This document shows, piece after piece, positions 47,001-58,356 of a DNA stretch of 64,000 bases; position 1 is the stretch's first letter; every line of letters starts with the position of its first letter. The notes under the pieces were generated by a model that searched no databases, had not been told where the DNA came from, and worked only from the letters and a program-made list of their open reading frames with translations. The stretch spans positions 124,235,731 to 124,299,730 of the forward strand of contig NC_134535.1 of the NCBI RefSeq assembly GCF_050624435.1, in the 5' to 3' direction. Both the position numbers and the translations under genes were made by a program. This stretch comes from Tenrec ecaudatus (taxonomy: Eukaryota > Chordata > Mammalia > Afrosoricida > Tenrecidae).

Positions 47001-49108
47001 CCAAGTACCAATACTTACATGTGGTGTGAGTCCCCCAGTAACTCTGCTCAACTCATATTCTTTTAGATGTGATTAGAATATTCTAAGGTAAATTAGAAAT
47101 TCTTAGGTGTTTTTATGAGGTGAAATGAAACACTGCACAGATTAAGTACTATTCTATTTGTCGACAATCAACCTTTCACTCAATTTTAATATTATTTAAT
47201 TCTATGGTAAAAACAAATTTTATTACATTCCTTTTAAAATGCGGAAAAAAACTGTACACGTAAGCATGATCAAATCAAACCTCTGTTAGAGCTGGTAATA
47301 CTGATCTTTTATTATTGCCTCGAAGTCTCTCTAGTAGTGTCCAAGAAATTATGTTTAAGGTCCATCTGAAGGAAAATGGCATTGAAGAGGCAAGCAAGCT
47401 TGGGTAAAAGTTTGAGGATTGTAGGGTGATGGAACTTGCTGATGAAAAATTACGCTGCGTTTTTTTAGCATTCTCTAGTTTTAACACACCTTCCAAACCC
47501 ATTCATTGGGGTAGTTATTACCCATGTTTTAAAGGCTCAGATCATATGCAGTTTGGGTGTTTTTATAAACTCAGAACTTAAAAGAAATATAGAATGGAAA
47601 ATACTGAAGGATTGAGTGTAGGGCTCAACACTGCTAACTAAGCCCCCCAACAGAAAAAGTCCAGTTCACTCCACCCCAAATTCTAGGAGTAAAAAAGGAA
47701 ATGCATAGCCAGAAGTGTTAAAAGAGAAGCAAGTAGCCTTGAATAAACCATACACGGAACAGTCTAGAAGCAAAGAATAAACCACATAAGACATATACAC
47801 AGAAAGGCAAGGAAGTATCTATTCTGCTTACATCTTCAGGTAGTTCTCTCTACCCCATTGGAGTTTTAGTTATGAGCACAACTCAATTTTCAAAAATGAA
47901 ACTTGTGTTTCCCATCATGCTCCATTTTGTACGATCTATCCTTTTTGACTGGATGATGTAAACAAAAAGCAAAATACATACACATGCATGCGTGCACACA
48001 GAAACACACACACATATACTCCCTCCTACAATGTGAAAAATTCATATATAATGCTGGCCTTAGAAATCACTTCAGTTTTATACTCAAGAACTTAGAAGCC
48101 CTTGATCGGTCCCCCAAATTTTTGTCTTTACCCTTGTCCAACCACCAAAAGAAAAAGTGAAAAAATAATGCATGTGTACTTCAAGTCAGTGTCTTGTTAA
48201 CAAAAAAGGTAGCATTTTCTTCACTTGGCCATTGTTAAAGATGAAGGCATAGAGCAGGGAATGTTAGACTATCATGTATTTAAAATTGGGGGGGAAAAAG
48301 GCAACATTAACAGAGCATATATCCTTCAAAAAGACTAAAACACTAATAAATACAAGGCAATGCACATATTTTAAACTAATGTAATTTTATCTACATTGGA
48401 ATAAATGTTATTCTGTATGCCAGACATTGCAATACTGTTCATTTCACTTTCATCATGCAAACATGCCAATTTTGTCATTAAAAAGTCTTTATTGGGTGTT
48501 ATTTACTTTGCCCTTCCACCTAAATCCAAGGGCGGGGAGGGGGGAGGAGGCAACAACAACAAAAAGAAATAGAAAACCAATGAGTCCCTTAAGATTTTAT
48601 AAACAATTATAGAGACATACAACTGCTAGTTAATATGGAAAAGGCAGAAGTTTAAGATTTGTATTTTTTTAATTCCTCTAATTTGGCAGTTTTCCCAAAC
48701 CAACACAAATGTTTTAATACAAAGTCATATGATTCTGAAAATTTTACCAACTATACAAAAACAAAGGACCATGAAAAAAAAAGTGTATATTCCTCATGGT
48801 CCAAAGGCATACAAATATTTGAGTAATTTAAAAGGCTACGTATGAAAACTTGATGTTTTTCCATATCCCACTTCTTCTGCCACTTCAAGCTAGATCTGGA
48901 GGATTTATAATTTTTTTAAAAAGCAGTCACATGGTAACAGCAGAGGTGTTGTCTATCTATCTCCCTCTTCTCTCAACTCAATTTTCTCTCATCTTCCTGA
49001 GGATTTTCCATGAACAGCATTGCAAGTTTGGTTAAAAAATAATAATAATGGGGGAGGGGGATAGTACGTTTTACAAGGGTTTTGTTGGTTAATTATTTAC
49101 CAGTGGAG
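41291..49108 (-). other. RIMKLB: Repeat-poor region, probably containing the RIMKLB 3' UTR
   Basis: No AfroSINE, L1, RTE or LTR landmark is visible over almost 8 kb directly downstream (minus strand) of the RIMKLB stop, in a window where such elements otherwise occur every few hundred bases. This fits a long 3' UTR under constraint; I recall a multi-kilobase 3' UTR in other mammals. Candidate AATAAA poly(A) signals on the minus strand include 48493-48488, 47313-47308 and 46918-46913. I cannot say which is used or where the transcript ends. Short open frames here have no recognisable homology. Confidence 0.45.
43961..44024. repeat. (TCTA)16 microsatellite
   Basis: Sixteen uninterrupted TCTA units followed by TCTACATATCTATG. 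Uninterrupted, so probably polymorphic in length. Confidence 0.97.
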
Positions 49109-49572
49109 TCACTCCACCAGGAGTTTGATCTCATTGGCTAGCAGCTGGTTCATGTTGAACAGGCCCCCTGGGAGCTTGGTGAGCAGCTCCCGCTCCGTGC
49201 TTTCAGGGTCGCTGTCAACAGAGCTGGAACTTGCGCTCATGTTGTCAACAGCAGTGCTGGCTTGGGGACCCAGCTCCGGCTCACTAGTCTCACTGGCAGT
49301 GGACACCACGGAGAGCAGGGACATACGCCGGGTGAGCCGGCCAGAGGGCAGAAGGGAGGCGGCATAGTCCGCAATGATACCAGCTACATCTAGATTACAA
49401 GCCTTATCAAAGGCGATGAAACCTACATTTGCATTGGCTTCGCAGACACAGAAGGAGCCGTCATCTTTCATCAACAGGTCAATGCCACATACATCCATTC
49501 CCAGGATATTAGACACCTGGATAGCTAGTTGCTTCCCTTGTTCACTTAATGAGCACATCATCCCCACACCAC
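49109..49572 (-). CDS. RIMKLB: RIMKLB last coding exon (residues ~233-386)
   Basis: RIMKLB is an ATP-grasp ligase that joins citrate to glutamate (beta-citrylglutamate) and N-acetylaspartate to glutamate (NAAG), mainly in brain and testis; it is cytosolic. This exon starts after an AG at 49574-49573 with the last two bases of a split Gly codon, then [15 protein letters not shown]. It carries the second half of the ATP-grasp fold: [20 protein letters not shown] followed by EANANVGF. The Asp of GID, the Glu of CEAN and the following Asn are the expected Mg/ATP ligands (about D264, E277, N279). The tail is Ser-rich and acidic ([19 protein letters not shown]) and ends [13 protein letters not shown] before the stop at 49111-49109. 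It matches mammalian RIMKLB almost exactly. The paralogue RIMKLA has a different C-terminal tail, so the B assignment is firm. Identity is from memory of the family; the frame is intact. Confidence 0.97.
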
Positions 49573-49974
49573 CTGAAAAAAAACAGAAAGTAAGTTACCA
49601 AAATGATAAAAATTTTGGTGTGAAACTAAAGGTACCCTCTAAAGCTAACTTGCTCTTCTGAATTAGTAGTAAATATAAAACTCTTTTAACATTAGGATTT
49701 TTAAATGTGTGTTTTCTTCATTACAAGTCTCCCTCTCACTATTTGTTCTAAGAACTGATGGCTTAGCCCCAAACATTTTTACTTCTTGTGATTTCCTATA
49801 TGTAGTCTACATATCCACTTCACATCATTCTATACCTGTACTACACTTCCTATTTCATGGGGAAAGCTGGATGGATGTAGAAAAATGATGTAGCAAGTAT
49901 CTGCTTTTCCACAATTGTGAAAAAGTATATACTTCCCAAATGACAGTAATGTTATTTTAACTTTAAAATTATTT

Positions 49975-50600
49975 TTATTTTAATAAATCATTTTATTGGG
50001 GGCTCTTACAATCCACAGGTCAATTTTATCAACTAATTTATATCATTTCTAAAACATTTTCTTTCTACTTAAGCCTTTGGTATCAGCTCTTCCCCCCCAC
50101 CCCCTCCATTTCAACCTCATGAACCGTTGAGCATTTATAAATAATTCATATTTAACACCGTCCGCTGTTTCCCTTCACTCACATTTCTGTGGTCCATCCC
50201 CTTAGGGTATGGCAGGGCAGGGATGTTCTGAGTCAACCAATGCAATTGGTTCCACCTTCCCAGTACCCGTCAACCAATGTAATTGGTTCTACTTTCCCCC
50301 TACCCTCCTGGTACCGCCACTCCTATTTCTGTTCCTGAGGGGTTTATCTGTCCTGGATTCTGTGTGTCTAGAGCTCTTGTCTGTACCAGTGTACATGGTT
50401 TGGTCTAGCCAGATTTGTAAGGTAGAACTGGGGTCATGATTGGGGCGGTGGGGAGGATTAAGGAACTAGAGGAATGTGTGTTTCACTGATGCTACTATAC
50501 TGTACCCTGGCTGATTCATCCCTTACATGTGACCCTTCTGTAAGGGGGATGTCCAATTGTCTACAGCTGGGCTTTGGGTCTCCTTCTGACCCTCCTCTTT
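49975..50600 (-). mobile_element. 5'-truncated L1 3' UTR in RIMKLB intron
   Basis: 'atcattttattgggggctct' ... 'gcctttggtatcagctcttc', C-rich block near 50090-50105, 'tggtctagccagatttgtaa', 'gggctttgggtctcc'. Same orientation as the gene. A local repeat of 'caaccaatg.aattggttc' (about 50238 and 50273) is present. Confidence 0.88.
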
Positions 50601-50744
50601 CACCTCACCAAATGACAGGGATTCACTAGTTTCCTGAAACCTAGACTTACATTGCACACAAAAGATCTGACCAAGCTGTGTGGCAGCATGTGTTCAATGA
50701 ACACAAATAGGCAAACATAGATTTAATAAAATAAAAACTCAAAA

Positions 50745-50870
50745 ACTAGAGCAAACGGCTATGCACTTAATAACTGGAAGGTTGCTGACTCGAGACCACC
50801 AAAAGGTACATAGGAAGAAACGCCTGGAAATCTGTATAAGAAAAGGTCAAAGCCATCGAAAATCCACCTT
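50745..50870 (+). repeat. Diverged AfroSINE fragment
   Basis: 'gcaaacggctatgcacttaa', 'ggttgctgactcgagaccac', resembling the SINE head with a degenerate B box. Confidence 0.55.
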
Positions 50871-51754
50871 AAAAAAACAAACCCCAAAGCTAAAAATATT
50901 AAGAATGGCATTAGCAGCCTTTCTATACAAAAGCCCTTTCAATTCAAAATTTGAAGAAATCTGTACAGAAAATTAAAATATATGAATTAACACCAAAAAG
51001 TGAATGACCATAAACATCTAAAAATATATGTACCTTCAAACAAAACTATGTGAAAATTACTGTCTGTTTTGACTAAAAGGGCTTACTAAACTCCAGGTTG
51101 ACAAGTAAAAATAGACACCTAAAATTTTTCTGTTAAGATCTTACAGCAAAAAAAAAAGATCTTATAGCAGTTTTATAGCCAGTTTTTAGGCAAAAAGAGT
51201 AAATTACCAACAAAAGAAAAAGATCACAGCAGATTTACACATTCAACTTCAACAACGAAACCTAAAAGGCAACAAAATTAAAGTCAAGATTCTCTAAAAA
51301 TCTAAGAATTCCTTCAGAAATGGTAATATTTTTACCTTCAGGGATAAAGGAAAAAAAAAGATATGTGAGGGAAGCTCTATCAATCACATAACCCCCACGA
51401 TCCATCAGTAAAAAACAAATACAATAATTTAACAAATGACCAAGAATAAAGACCTAAAGGGATGATGAAGCTATGGAATAAAGCTATGGAATAAAGCAGT
51501 GGGTAATGACCCTTGAATACGTTACTGTTAAGGAGCTTTGAGGCAGTTCATGATTTCACATACCAAAGCAACAAAAAACACTGCCCGGTTTTACACCATT
51601 CTCACAGCTGTTGCTTATTGTGTCCATAAAAATAAGTTTTTTACATGTGGAAAAACAATGCTTTTAACTTGCTAAGTAAAAAGATCACTAGTTTACATGA
51701 ATACATACTATACATATATATATATACTACAAATATACCTGCACTGATTTTTAC

Positions 51755-51958
51755 CTAGTGAGCAGTTGCTTTGCATCCTTCCATCTGTTGAACAACGTAA
51801 CATGGTGCCAACCACCCGGCCTCCCACAACAATCACTCTTACATCACGCCCATGGGACTCTTTAACATATTTCTGGAACAGGTATGGAGCTTCATGGCGA
51901 ATAAGATGGCTTAGATCAGCCAAATGATGCTTATCTCGGGCCAAGAAAACAGCCTTGC
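51755..51958 (-). CDS. RIMKLB: RIMKLB internal coding exon (residues ~165-232)
   Basis: 204 bp, 68 codons, split codons at both ends (phase 1-1). It encodes [20 protein letters not shown], then [32 protein letters not shown] and [14 protein letters not shown]. This is the ATP-grasp middle: the FQKYV segment supplies the nucleotide-binding hinge, and the [12 protein letters not shown] strand is a family hallmark. Acceptor AG at 51960-51959 (ctcaatcacag), donor gtaaaaat at 51754. It joins in frame with both neighbouring exons. Confidence 0.97.
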
Positions 51959-52194
51959 CTGTGATTGAGAAAGAATAAAAACAGTAAGTCATGAAATTGT
52001 GGGCAGGTAATATGCACTACCTGTATTTTCTTGAATCCCAGAAAACCTGCCTCTTCAATATCAACTGCAATTATTTAAAAGTTTTATTTTGTTTAACTAA
52101 TACATAGTTAGAACACAGAGTGGAAAAGACTACATGAAAACAAAGTTATTATCTCCTACTGCAAACTCATTTTAGTACAGTATATGTAAAGGTT

Positions 52195-55160
52195 AGGTTG
52201 TGTGCTCATCAAATCAGCTCTGACGCATAGTGACCCATGTATAACTATTCATCATTCTTATAACTGCTATTTTTTCTTCCATTGTTGCAACCACTGTGTC
52301 AGTACATCTTGGTAAGGAACTTTTTCTTTTTCACTTGCCCTCTACTTAACCAAGCTTGCAAGATGTCCTTATCCAAGGAAGGGTCTTTTCTGATAATACT
52401 CCAAAATACATGCAATGAAGTTTTAAAATCCTTGCTTCAAAAGATCATTTTGGCCCTTGAACGAACAAGCTTTTATTTCTTGTTGTTGTGTTTTGTTTTT
52501 TGTGATTGGCTTGTTGTTTTGTTGCATGGTTTTGCTGTCTTGTTTTTGTGCGTGTTATTATCTCCCCAGGTCTGTCTAAATAAGACTGGCTGGATGAACA
52601 ATTTGGAGGAGAAAACAACAGGACCGACAGTTCTGGGGGACATAGGAGAGGGGAAGATTGGGGTTGGAATGGAAGTGCTGTTAACAAACCCAGGGACAAG
52701 GGAACAACAAGTGATCCAAATAGGTGGTGAGGAGGGTGTAGGAGGCCTGGCAGGGCGTGAGCAAGGGTAATGTAACTGAAAGGAATTACTGAAACCCTAA
52801 TGAAGGCTGGACATGATAGTGGGACAAGAGGAAAGTAAAAGGAAATTCAGGAAAGAAGTAGGAGGCAAAGGGCATTTATAGAGGTCTAAATACAGACATG
52901 TATACATGTAAATATATTTATATACGAGGATGTGGAAATACATCTATGTGCATATATGTATAAGTTTAGTATTAAGGTAGCAGATGGACATTGGGCCTCT
53001 ACTCAAGTACTCCCTCAATGCAATACATTGTTCTATTAAACTGGCATTCCATGATGCTCACCTTTCGGACACAATTGCTGAAGAAAAATGTGTACATAAG
53101 CAAATGTGATGAAGAAAGCTGATGGTACCCGGCTATCAAAAGACATAGTCTGGGGTCTTAAAGGCTTGAAGGTAAACAAGCAGCCATCTAGCTCAGAAAC
53201 AACAAAGCCCACATGGAAGAAGCACACCAGCCTGTGTGATCTCGAGGTGTCGAAGGGATCAGATATCAGGCATCATCAGAAAAATCATATCATTGTGAAT
53301 GAGGGCGAATACGGAATGTAGACCCAAAGCCCATCTGTAGGCAAGTGGACATCCCCTTAGAGAAGGGTCGTAGGGAGGAGACGAGACAGTCAGGGTGCAG
53401 TGTAGCAACGATGAAACATACTAACTTTCCTCTAGTTCTTAAATGTCTCCCCCCGCCCCCACCATCATGATCCCAATTCTACCTTACAAATCTGGCTAGA
53501 ACAGAAGATGTACACTGGTATATCTAGGAACTGGAAACAGAATCCAGAGCAGATGATCCCTCCAGGACCCATGGTGAAAGTGGCGATACCAGGAGGGTGG
53601 AGGATGGGTGGGGTGGAAATGGGGAACCGATTACAAGTATCCTCATATAACCTCCTCCTGGGGAGATGGACAACAGAAAAGTAGGTGAAGGGAGACATCG
53701 GACAGTGTAAGATATGACAAAATAATAATTTATAAATTATCAAGGGTTCATGAGGGATGGGGGAGCGGGGAAGGAGGGGAAAATGAGAAGCTGATACCAG
53801 GGGCTTAAGTGGAGAGCAAATGTTTTAAGAATGATGCGGTCAATGAATATACAAATGTGCTTTACACAATTGATGTATGTATGGATTGTGATAAGAGTTT
53901 TATGAGCCCTAAAAAATGATTAAAAAATAAAAAGACCTCAACCGGGGGGTGGGAGGATCATTCTGGCTGCTTTCTTTGAGCCAGATTTGCTTGTCATTCT
54001 GGCAACTTGTGGTATTTTCAATATTCTTCACCAACACCATAATTAAAACATATAGATTATTTCTCAGTATTTCTTATACACTGCCCAGTTTTCACAGGTA
54101 TATAGGTGAATGAAAATACTTTGGATTGACTCAGGTGCACATTAATTCTCAAAATAACATCTTTGCTCTTTAACACTTTAAGAGTCCTTTGCAGCAGATT
54201 CACCCAATGCAGCACATGGTTTTGATTTCTTGGCTATTTCCATTTTGGATGACATCAAAATGAAATCTGATGGCTTCAATTTTTTCTGTTTATAATGATG
54301 CTGCCTATTGTTCCAGCTGCCATGGTTCTTATCTTCTTTATATAGAGTTGTAATCCATACTGCAACTGTAATCTTTGATCTTTATTGGGAAGTGTTTCAA
54401 GTCTCTAATTTCCTTCTAGCAAGCAAGGCTGTGTCATATGCACACTGCAGACTGTTCATGAAATTTCCTCAGTCCTGATGGCTCTTCATAGCCCAGATTC
54501 TTGGATTATTTGCTCAGCATGAAGATAAAATAAGTATAGTGAAAGGATATAACCTTTTCTGGTTTTAAAACAATGCAATTTCCTCTTGTTAGAACAACTG
54601 TATATAGGCAGTTTTTGCATGAGCACAAGAAACTGTTCTAGAATCTTCATTCTTCACAATGTTACCCAGTTATTATAAGCCGAACAGTTAAATATTCTTA
54701 CAGTCAGAAAAACAGAAATTAACATACTTCTGGTTTCTTTGGTTAGAGCCAAGATCCATTGTACATCAGCAATGATATTCCTTGTTCCATGTCTTCTACT
54801 GAATCTAGTTTGAATTTCTAACTGGCAGCTGCAATCATTTTTAAATTATCTTCAGTAAAGTCTTATGTGTGTGATATTAACATTCATGATACTGTTTGAC
54901 ATTATCAGCATTTTGCCTGGTCACTTCTCTTTGAAAAGGATACAAACATAGATCTGTTTCAGTCTTTTGGCCATGTAGCTATCTTTCAAATTTCTCTGCT
55001 ACCCACTATTATAGTACTTGATTTTGATTTGAAACATTTCAATTGATATCTCATCAGTTCCTGGAAGCTTATTTTTCACTAATGCCTTCAATGCAGAGTG
55101 CGGCTGGATTCCTTTCAACACCATCAATTAATGATCACGTTACCTCTTCACATGGTAACA
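52195..55160 (-). mobile_element. RTE LINE, minus strand, split by an L1
   Basis: Pieces 52195-52465 and 53960-55160. Landmarks: 'caaatcagctctgacgcata', 'gttgcaaccactgtgtcagt', 'gtattttcaatattcttcac', 'attatttgctcagcatgaag', 'aatgatattccttgttccat', 'atctcatcagttcctggaag'. Frames are degraded. Same strand as RIMKLB. Confidence 0.8.
52467..53936 (+). mobile_element. L1 3' UTR (about 1.5 kb) inserted in the RTE
   Basis: Starts in the T/G-rich block ('tgttttttgtgattggcttg'), then 'ggaggagaaaacaacaggac', 'gatgctcacctttcggacac', a single copy of the 3' UTR module, the G-rich block near 53755-53780, and 'gagccctaaaaaatgattaa'. Antisense to RIMKLB. Confidence 0.88.
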
Positions 55161-55194
55161 ATTCACAAAAGCAAAAGGATACAAATAGTCTTTA

Positions 55195-55237
55195 TTGCTA
55201 TCAGTGGAAGAATGAATGAGTAAACTTTGGTATGTAA

Positions 55238-55300
<63 letters not shown>

Positions 55301-55410
55301 CAATGGAGTAATATGTACCAGTAAAAATTAACATCTCATACACGGATGAATTTGGGAAGACATCAGGCTGAGTGAAATTAATCAGAAAAGGAACAGACCA
55401 TCAATGAATT
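55195..55410 (+). mobile_element. Old L1 3' fragment with internal (GATA)n
   Basis: 'acaatggagtaatatgtacc', 'catacacggatgaatttggg', 'gacatcaggctgagtgaaat', the L1 tail block; the microsatellite at 55241-55300 lies where the L1 consensus has 'ggtacatatacacaa'. Confidence 0.65.
55241..55300. repeat. (GATA)15 microsatellite
   Basis: Fifteen uninterrupted GATA units. Confidence 0.97.
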
Positions 55411-56624
55411 CACATTCATGTTCAAGTTGAAGCCTTGAAAAATTAAAACAAGTTCAAAAGAACCAAAATACAACCTTGAATATAACTCACCTAAATTTGG
55501 AGACCATATCAAGTACAGAGTTGACATAATGAACACTAATAACTGAAGACCAGATGTATTATGGAATGACATCAAGACATCATACATGAAGAAAACAAAA
55601 GGTCATAAAAAAGACACAAAACAGATGACAGAGAAATTTGCTGCATTTGGAAAACAGCTAAAGCAAATGAAAGAAATGATGCAGCAAAAGAGCTGAACAG
55701 ATTTCAAAGGACAGCTCAAACATATAAAATAAATTAATTGTTAAAATATCTGGAATAGAAATCCAATAAGCACCAGAAAATATTTCAAGCCTTGATTTGC
55801 AAAATGGAAGGATTCTAAGAGCAAAATATTCAATGATACAGGAAGCATCAAAAGAATATTCAGTATCCTGAATGAATTAGTCACAGATGAACTATTTCAA
55901 GATACAGCATACAATCAAGAATCTATGGCACTACTATTGAAGCCCTGCATAATGGTTATGTATTGGACTGCTAAACATAAACAAGCAATTGTAATGAAGT
56001 AAAAATTTCAAGCTGTCCTGGAGGCACCTCTGTAGCTAATGTAATACCCAGGGAGAGATGGTCTATGACATACAGATGCAACCTAGAAGGTCACATTTGT
56101 CTATGCCAAGAAATTTGGAAGGCACCTACCTGGCCTACCAACTGAAAAAGATCAACAGTGGTGCCCATTCCAACGAAAGGTAACTCAACAGAATGCTTAA
56201 GTTATCCAAGAGACACAAATGACCAAGAGACTAATATGACACAAAAGTAAAATTTTACTGAAGACAATTAAAATACACTTGCAATGGTACATTAATATGG
56301 AAATGCCAGAAATTCAAGTTGGACTCAGAAGGACATGAAACAAAAGGTATTATTGCTGGTGTTAGATGGGTCATGACTGAAAAACTAGAGAATACCAGAA
56401 AGATGTCTGCTTGTATTTCAATGACTATGGCAAAGGCATTTAACGGTGTGGCTTATAACAAACTATATATAATGTTGTGAAGATTGGGAATGTGAGAAAA
56501 ATTCCTTAGGCTCATGCAGAAACTGAATATAGATTAAGAGGCAGTCGTTCCAACAGAACAAGGTAATACTGCACGGTTTAACATCAGGAACATACCACTG
56601 AGAGGATTCAATTCACAATAGAAC

Positions 56625-56760
56625 AAAACCTTGTCTACTCCTGCAATATCCTTACACTTGCTGTATCTGAGACTATTGTTGCAGCTACTGGGTCAATTCA
56701 TCTCATGGAGATTGTCTCTTTTTTCACTGACCCTCTACTTTACCCAGGGCAAGGTCCTTG
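56625..56760 (-). mobile_element. RTE 3' fragment nested in reverse within the plus-strand RTE
   Basis: 'gagactattgttgcagctac', 'gggtcaattcatctcatgga', 'ctgaccctctactttaccca' match the minus-orientation RTE text at 52275-52365. Confidence 0.65.
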
Positions 56761-57128
56761 TTTATGTGACATGACTCTATCCATTTACCAAATTATTCAA
56801 TCTGTATGCTGAGCAAATAATCTAAGATGCTGGCTTCACAATCAATGATCACATAAACATAAATCAAGCAATCGTGTCTGCTGTATATAACGAGTGATTA
56901 AAAACAAGGACGTCCACTTTGAGCACTAAGGCCACCAGATCTAAGCCATGCTATTTCTAGCCTCATAGGCATGCAGAAGCTGGACAGTACCTAAGACTGA
57001 AGATGAGCTGATAACTTTGGATTTTGATATTGGAACGAATATGAAATACACCATGGACTGACAGAAGAAACAAATCTCTCTTGGAAAAACTATACGGCCT
57101 GGGTGCTCCTTAGAAGCAAGAATGGGGA

Positions 57129-57217
57129 GATACAAGAGTAACAGGGGAATGATAGATACAAGAGTATACAAGATACAAGAGTATCAGGGGATAGATACAA
57201 GAGTAACAGGGGAATGA
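57129..57217. repeat. Minisatellite inside the RTE
   Basis: Imperfect tandem copies of 'gatacaagagtaacagggga' plus 'atgata', about three to four units with one truncated unit. It lies where the RTE consensus carries unique sequence upstream of 'gacatcatgcttggtaaag'. Confidence 0.8.
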
Positions 57218-58269
57218 CATTATGCTTGGTAAAGGAAAGGGTCAATGAAAAAGGAGTACGAATCTCGATGAGACAATGTGAGACAGTGGCTGCAACAATA
57301 GGCTCAGACATAACAATTGTGAGGATAGTACAGGACGGGAAAATGTTTTTGTCTGTTGAACATCCGGTTGCTATGAGCTGGATCCAATTCAGGGGCATGT
57401 TAACAGCAGTCACACACAACTCTTCTGTTCCTCAGCTACACCCACCATGTTTTAAGTGCTCACTAGCCACCATACTGATCAGTGTAGAATAAAAATATTC
57501 CCATCATACCCAGGGAGAATATGAAATAGTAAGTCTTTCAATTAATGAATACAGTATAATCCTTTATCCTTTTCAATGTCTTTCAATAAAGCTTTGTAAT
57601 TTTCTCCAAATAGGTCTTACTGATCTTTTTAATAGGTAAATTCCCAGCCTCCTTATTTAAGTGCTATTTTAAATAATATTAAAATATTTAAATCCTAATT
57701 GCTTTTCATGTATATGTATGCAACTTATTTCTATACACAAGTTTTATGTCTATGAAGCTTGCTAAATCGTTCTTATAAGCTCTAAAAACGTTTATAAATT
57801 ATTTTACATAAAAAAAACCCAATACATAATTTACAATACACTAGAAAGGAAGCTACTGGAGTTAGTAATCAAAGATCCTTCTATTGTACAGAAGTAAAGG
57901 TGCCGACTAAATTGAAGCTCAGTGTAAGTACGCATGTTACAATTTCTAGAATGTCCACTAGAACAGAAATAACTTATTGCCAAATCGAACTGAAAATAAA
58001 CTTCTATAAATTTGAAGTACCATGTAGCCAACAGATTTCATTTCCTCTTATAGTCTTTGCAATTTATTTCAAATGTTATAAATTACATTATTAGATAATC
58101 AGAAAACTAGTTAATACAAGCAAATAGAAAATCTAAATAGTTGCATTAACCTGATAAAGAAAAAAGTACTTTATAATATAATCACCCTATTCATCAATAT
58201 TTCTCAAAGGTATTCTTAATTTTCAAGAATAATTCACAATCCTGTGTTATAACAACAACTCATACACAC

Positions 58270-58356
58270 CTCTATGGCCCCGTGTATTCTTCACTACCAT
58301 TGGGAACTCTAATACTTCTGCTTCATCAATCATTTTAGCAAAATTTTCATGGCCAC
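58270..58356 (-). CDS. RIMKLB: RIMKLB internal coding exon (residues ~136-164)
   Basis: 87 bp, 29 codons, phase 1-1. After acceptor 'gctag' (AG at 58358-58357) it reads [20 protein letters not shown] then VKNTRGHRG, and ends before the donor gtgtgtatg. This is the start of the ATP-grasp domain; the Lys of VVKNTRG is the expected ATP-contacting residue of the glycine-rich loop region. It is too short to stand out as an open frame and was found by following the protein between its neighbours. Confidence 0.95.

Larger units (their letters stand above)
49573..51754 (-). other. RIMKLB: RIMKLB intron (last)
   Basis: GT donor at 51754-51753 (gtaaaaatc) and AG acceptor at 49574-49573 after a pyrimidine-rich tract (ttttttcag). 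It contains an L1 end (about 49975-50600), a diverged AfroSINE (50745-50870) and otherwise unassigned AT-rich DNA. Confidence 0.9.
55415..57420 (+). mobile_element. RTE LINE, plus strand
   Basis: Reads 5' to 3': 'gttcaagttgaagccttgaa', 'tgaacactaataactgaaga', 'ggatacaggaagcatc'-like text at 55839, 'tgactatggcaaaggcattt' (motif A region, about 56422), 'aatctgtatgctgagcaaat' (about 56798), 'gaaagggtcaatgaaaaagg', and 3' end 'cggttgctatgagctggatc'. Several stops. It is interrupted by an AfroSINE scrap (about 55935-56000), a reversed RTE scrap (56625-56760) and a minisatellite (57129-57217). Confidence 0.75.
51959..58269 (-). other. RIMKLB: RIMKLB intron with two oppositely oriented RTE LINEs
   Basis: Donor gtgtgtatg at 58269, acceptor AG at 51960-51959. 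It contains RTE pieces on both strands, a long L1 3' end and two tandem repeats (listed separately). The ends near the exons (51960-52190, 57430-58260) hold no recognised element. Confidence 0.9.

Noticed and set aside
49125-49661. Plus-strand open frames opposite the last RIMKLB exon.
   Set aside because: They are shadows of a conserved coding exon on the other strand; no separate homology.
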